From Fibrobacter sp. UWH4 (GTDB lineage: Bacteria > Fibrobacterota > Fibrobacteria > Fibrobacterales > Fibrobacteraceae), in contig NZ_FRAY01000001.1 in the NCBI RefSeq assembly GCF_900142475.1, forward strand, positions 372,001 to 436,000: a stretch of 64,000 bases of DNA. Reading direction: 5' to 3'. A program made the translations under genes and the position numbers. A model generated the notes under the pieces. The model worked only from the letters and a program-made list of their open reading frames with translations. It did no database searches and was not told the origin of the DNA. Positions 61,550 through 64,000 of this stretch are shown one piece after another. Each line of letters begins with the position of its first letter. Positions within the stretch are counted from its first letter, which is position 1.

Positions 61550-61630
61550 TCATAAAGAGCCTCTATAAGACCTGCTTTTTGAATATACCTTATTTTATGC
61601 GGGTTCGCAAGCGGTCGGACGCTGAAAAAA

Positions 61631-61942
61631 TCAGAAAAATTGGATAGATTCTTGACTTTTGGGCCATTTTTTCGGAGCCTTGGTGCTGCCGAAGTGGCTG
61701 TAGATTTCCAGGAATTCCCTGTCGGAGACGCTCAGCAGGCAGACCGTGGAGCGGGGCTCGATTAAATTGGCGATTCGCCGTCGGTGTGTCCTGCCGTTGT
61801 CCGCAGTGGTGCAGTAGCGGACGTACATTCCCCGTTGCACCTTGCTAAATCCCTCTTTTTCTAGTTCCTTGACGAACCTGGCCATGTTTTGGCGGCCGCT
61901 CTTGCAGTGTCTTGGAAAATCGAAAATCGTTACGATCCACAT
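61631..61942 (-). CDS. cas2: CRISPR-associated endoribonuclease Cas2
   Basis: A 103-residue protein of the type II Cas2 group: MWIVTIFDFPRHCKSGRQNM with the conserved D8 after the first strand, then RRRIANLIEPRSTVCLLSVS. Cas2 forms the Cas1-Cas2 integrase that inserts new spacers. It overlaps the end of cas1 by 13 bases, so the pair is coupled. 59 bases separate its stop from the first repeat. Length is usual for the family. Confidence 0.93.
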   Translation of the reverse strand: MWIVTIFDFPRHCKSGRQNMARFVKELEKEGFSKVQRGMYVRYCTTADNGRTHRRRIANLIEPRSTVCLLSVSDREFLEIYSHFGSTKAPKKWPKSQESIQFF

Positions 61943-62826
61943 ACTACCCTCGGGTAGGCGATGTTTTTAGTTTCGCCCATGAAAAATTTTGCGACGGAAG
62001 CGGTGGTGTAGGTGAGACATGTTCCCAACTGCACCATCTGTTCCCCGAAGGGAATGTCGGTGTAGAACAATTCCAGAAAGGATGCCTTGACTTCTTTGTC
62101 CAATTTTTTCTTTTTGGCCGTGTGTAATTTGTATGCAATCTGATCGATGAAGGGACGGTAGGGTTCCATGATGTCGTCTGCCAGCGGGAATGCGTCGTAA
62201 TAGTTCCGGTGGAAAATTCCGAGGGAGGGCAGTAACCCGCTCGCCATCAGAGCGCGTGCCGTTGCGGCTCGCAGGAGCGTGTAGCCGTAATTCAAAAAGT
62301 CGTTGGGGCGTTCACCGAACCTGTCGCGGATGAACTCCTTGCCGAAAAGTTCCCTCCAGTAGTATTGCGCGGCAAGTCCTTCGCGGTTGCTGGAATCCCC
62401 GCTAAGGACTCCGGTGGCGTATTTCAGAAGCCTGTCGTGTTTTTTGCCAAGGGACTTTAGGTGCAGCGCCTGGTTCTTGATTTTTGCCTCCACGACATTT
62501 TTCCACATCTGTTTTTTCAGCGGTAGGGGTGCGTCCAGCTGCAGGCGGAAGTATTTCTCTTGCAGGGTGTTTGCGTCCAGGTTCATGAGCATGGATGACG
62601 GCATGTGCCTTTCGTTGCAGAATACGACGGCGACATTCTGCTCTGCCAGTTTGCCGATGAGCGGCGTGGTGAGAGATGCCGAATGGTTGTCGATGAGGAT
62701 GATGGCGATATCCTCGATTGCCCTGAGCGTGACATTGTCGGGATCGTCCTTGTATGTGATTTTGAGCATAGAATTTTGGACCGAAAGCTGGACGGGGCTT
62801 TCGAATACGAGAGTCTGTTTGGGCAT
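61930..62826 (-). CDS. cas1: CRISPR-associated integrase Cas1 (type II-like)
   Basis: A 298-residue integrase. Metal ligands are E149 in SNREGLAAQYYWREL, H206 in GIFHRNYYDAF and E221 in DIMEPYRPFID; NYGYTLLRAATARALMASGL is the helical core. The sequence is of the type II Cas1 kind. AAAAGGATAA precedes the ATG. cas2 follows with overlap. No cas9, csn2 or cas4 is found within 1.2 kb upstream, where another gene begins on the other strand. Confidence 0.94.
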   Translation of the reverse strand: MPKQTLVFESPVQLSVQNSMLKITYKDDPDNVTLRAIEDIAIILIDNHSASLTTPLIGKLAEQNVAVVFCNERHMPSSMLMNLDANTLQEKYFRLQLDAPLPLKKQMWKNVVEAKIKNQALHLKSLGKKHDRLLKYATGVLSGDSSNREGLAAQYYWRELFGKEFIRDRFGERPNDFLNYGYTLLRAATARALMASGLLPSLGIFHRNYYDAFPLADDIMEPYRPFIDQIAYKLHTAKKKKLDKEVKASFLELFYTDIPFGEQMVQLGTCLTYTTASVAKFFMGETKNIAYPRVVCGS

Positions 62827-62996
62827 GTTTATCCTTTTGTTGCTGAGTGTATTTGAAATATGCTAAAATTTAAGTCTCGAACGAGAAATTTCTAAAAAAT
62901 GTTGAAATTACGCGTATTCTTGGCGATTTTTACAAAAAATACCTTGCGCACTATTGAAATGAATGAGCTTTTTTGCTTGAATTTTGATTTTTTTTC

Positions 62997-63088
62997 AAAA
63001 TTTAACCGAATGAAATATTAAAATCGTACCGATTGAAAATGTAAAATCAGACCGATTGTATTGACAAAATTAGACCGATTATGTAATG
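62997..63088. repeat. Four 23-bp tandem units upstream of cas1
   Basis: Units begin at 62997, 63020, 63043 and 63066, period exactly 23. Cores read AAAATTTAACCGAATG, AAAATCGTACCGATTG, AAAATCAGACCGATTG and AAAATTAGACCGATTA. They lie ~170 bp upstream of the cas1 start in a gene-free AT-rich stretch and look like iterated protein-binding sites. Confidence 0.8.
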
Positions 63089-63197
63089 AATAGCGCAGCC
63101 TGCAAACGCCCCGATGGAGTATTCGTCGTGCCGATTACGGCATTGAAAAATTAGTAAAGGTTGTTTTCCCGCGGCTCATAAAGAGCCCCCCTTGACC
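63080..63197 (-). ncRNA. Candidate tracrRNA: anti-repeat plus hairpin tail
   Basis: 63163-63187 matches the first 25 positions of the 35-bp repeat at 22 places and the rest (63188-63197) does not, which is what an anti-repeat does. Read leftwards it is followed by a tail with the hairpin TGCCG-TAAT-CGGCA (63134-63147) and further GC-rich inverted pieces. No clear T-run terminator is seen. It may instead be another decayed repeat. Confidence 0.45.
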
Positions 63198-63384
63198 GGG
63201 AATACACATTTACTTATATTACAATCGTAATTCGATAATCCTCGCGACAGTCGACATAGACCATTTGGTCCGTACGTGCATTCGCGGCGGGGCCCATCAA
63301 CCTTCTTGGCGGTCCTGTTGGATAGCTGGTAGGAAAATACCCTACTCGGGTTCACTCGAAAGAGTGGCAAGTAACGCCGGGGCT

Positions 63385-63440
63385 GCAACCACTTAGTGCT
63401 TTAGCACTTAGTGGGCCATGGTCCCCTTTAGGGGAGAAAG
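63385..63440. ncRNA. TTTA-loop hairpin pair, relative of 6615 and 6752
   Basis: CACTTAGTGC, TTTA, GCACTTAGTG (63390-63413) is followed by CATGGTCCCC, TTTA, GGGGA and AGAAAGCCCC. The order and the fixed parts match 6752-6820, while the inner stems differ yet still pair. No coding frame is supported in 63200-63560. Confidence 0.5.
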
Positions 63441-63582
63441 CCCCCGCCAACAGAATTGCAAGATTATCCCATTCCACGCAAATCGTGGAAACTCCATTAC
63501 AAAACAAAAAAGAACGGGCGTATAGTGCGTCGTTTTTACGGTGTATTCGCACCGTTGTGCAACCATTTTAAAGAGGATGTCA

Positions 63583-64000
63583 ATGTCGAAAAAATCTATC
63601 AATATCTTGGACAAGGATTACATTCACTGGGTCAAGGAACTTTCTTCCCGTTATCGCAAGAGCCAGATCAAGGCGGCGGTGAAGGTAAATAGCGAAATGT
63701 TGCGCTACTACTGGGAATTGGGACGCGATATTGTAACCAAGCAGGCTGAAAGCAAATGGGGCAGCGGCTTCATGAAGAATCTGAGCCGAGACTTAAAGGC
63801 TCAGATTCCCAGTGCCACTTGTTTTTCTCCCACGAACATTCTGTACATGAAGAACTTTTATCTTATGTATCGCCCCTATTTGGAAAATGCACCCAAGATC
63901 GGGGAACAAAAGGAAGATTTTCCAATTACTCAACAAGTTGTTGAGCAAATTGCCCATGACATCTTTTCAATTCCATGGGGACATCACGTTGTCTTAATGG
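63583..64000 (+). CDS. DUF1016 (YhcG-type) PDDEXK nuclease family protein, N-terminal part
   Basis: A partial frame of 139 residues running off the right edge. The sequence YIHWVKELSSRYRKSQIKAA, NSEMLRYYWELGRDIV and SGFMKNLSRDLKAQIP is the DUF1016 N-terminal domain, whose C-terminal half is a PDDEXK nuclease fold, often found beside restriction or toxin-antitoxin genes. AAAGAGGA precedes ATG 63583. It is divergent from the cas genes. The nuclease part lies outside the window. Confidence 0.85.
   Translation, partial: MSKKSINILDKDYIHWVKELSSRYRKSQIKAAVKVNSEMLRYYWELGRDIVTKQAESKWGSGFMKNLSRDLKAQIPSATCFSPTNILYMKNFYLMYRPYLENAPKIGEQKEDFPITQQVVEQIAHDIFSIPWGHHVVLM

Larger units (their letters stand above)
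60972..61571. CRISPR. Three identical 35-bp CRISPR-like repeats with ~250-bp inserts
   Basis: Copies at 60972-61006, 61258-61292 and 61537-61571 are identical over 35 bp. Each starts GTTTTACCTCGACTC and ends CCTCTATAAGAC, with an inner GACTC-ATAAA-GAGCC hairpin. The inserts are 251 and 244 bp instead of ~30 bp. Position just downstream of cas2 and the GTTTTA start fit type II repeats. The 3' end TATAAG could serve as a -10 element, as known for II-C repeats. Whether this is a working array is unknown. Confidence 0.75.

Noticed and set aside
60972-61571. A conventional CRISPR array
   Set aside because: No ~30-bp spacers lie between the repeats; distances are 244-251 bp and the inserts hold gene pieces. 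I report it as CRISPR-like only.
60972-61571. Integron attC sites with gene cassettes
   Set aside because: The repeat lacks the attC core pair RYYYAAC/GTTRRRY, and no integrase gene is in the window.
63176-63388. A 70-residue minus-strand frame
   Set aside because: It overlaps the candidate anti-repeat and hairpin region, has no ribosome-binding site and resembles no family.

Overview
The window looks like a chromosomal segment of a Fibrobacter-type bacterium (Fibrobacterota). Two adjacent lipoproteins carry the Fibrobacter succinogenes major paralogous (FISUMP) domain. Other signs are serine-rich lipoprotein linkers, a CBM11-GH5 cellulase lipoprotein, a GH9 cellulase with a basic C-terminal tail, and many OmpA/BamA/PorV-like outer-membrane barrels. 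The assignment rests on family recognition only; no database search was run.

Layout. 1-5.2 kb (minus): a truncated possible Nudix gene, arginine decarboxylase speA, a carboxy(nor)spermidine-synthase-like gene (together a polyamine module), a CAU tRNA and a divergent glycogen-synthase-like gene. 5.3-8.1 kb: a TPR lipoprotein, a gene-free hairpin-rich stretch and a barrel protein. 8.2-12.9 kb (plus): LolA-like protein, propeller/FlgD-like secreted protein, PorV-like barrel, recF. 13-15 kb: mscL, an EamA transporter, coaE. 15-29.3 kb: GH9, a coiled-coil protein of unknown role, an RlmD/RumA-type methyltransferase, three lipoproteins, a metallopeptidase-propeller-barrel fusion, CBM11-GH5, a SagB-like nitroreductase. 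29.3-38.6 kb: FISUMP lipoproteins, lrgAB, a phosphohexomutase, yebC, a Ser-rich lipoprotein. 38.6-46.5 kb: amidase, smpB, obgE, argC, a YchJ-like protein, an unusual inverted-repeat array, a TPMT-like methyltransferase, rlmN, an XRE regulator, tRNA-Arg and a decayed tRNA copy. 46.6-59.5 kb: PBP1A, thioredoxin-like, BamA/TamA-like, DJ-1-like, sufB, FliB-like, FNT channel, Fe-ADH, DoxX.

The most unusual part is 58.9-64 kb. A type II-like cas1-cas2 pair has no cas9 in the window. Next to it are three identical 35-bp CRISPR-like repeats. They are separated not by ~30-bp spacers but by 244-251-bp pieces of apparently random genomic DNA: a Nudix gene fragment, and the facing 3' ends of two convergent genes with their shared terminator. 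More diverged copies lie further out. One, upstream of cas1, keeps only the first ~25 positions, as a tracrRNA anti-repeat would, and is followed by four 23-bp tandem units.

Other signals that the genes do not explain: four copies of an 11-bp inverted repeat holding a different 17-18-nt sequence each (43.2-43.5 kb); a hairpin family with a fixed TTTA loop and compensating stem changes, seen three times (6.6, 6.75 and 63.4 kb); a 55-aa membrane protein whose ribosome-binding site sits inside a perfect hairpin; and several families of short intergenic repeats, some of which have entered reading frames.
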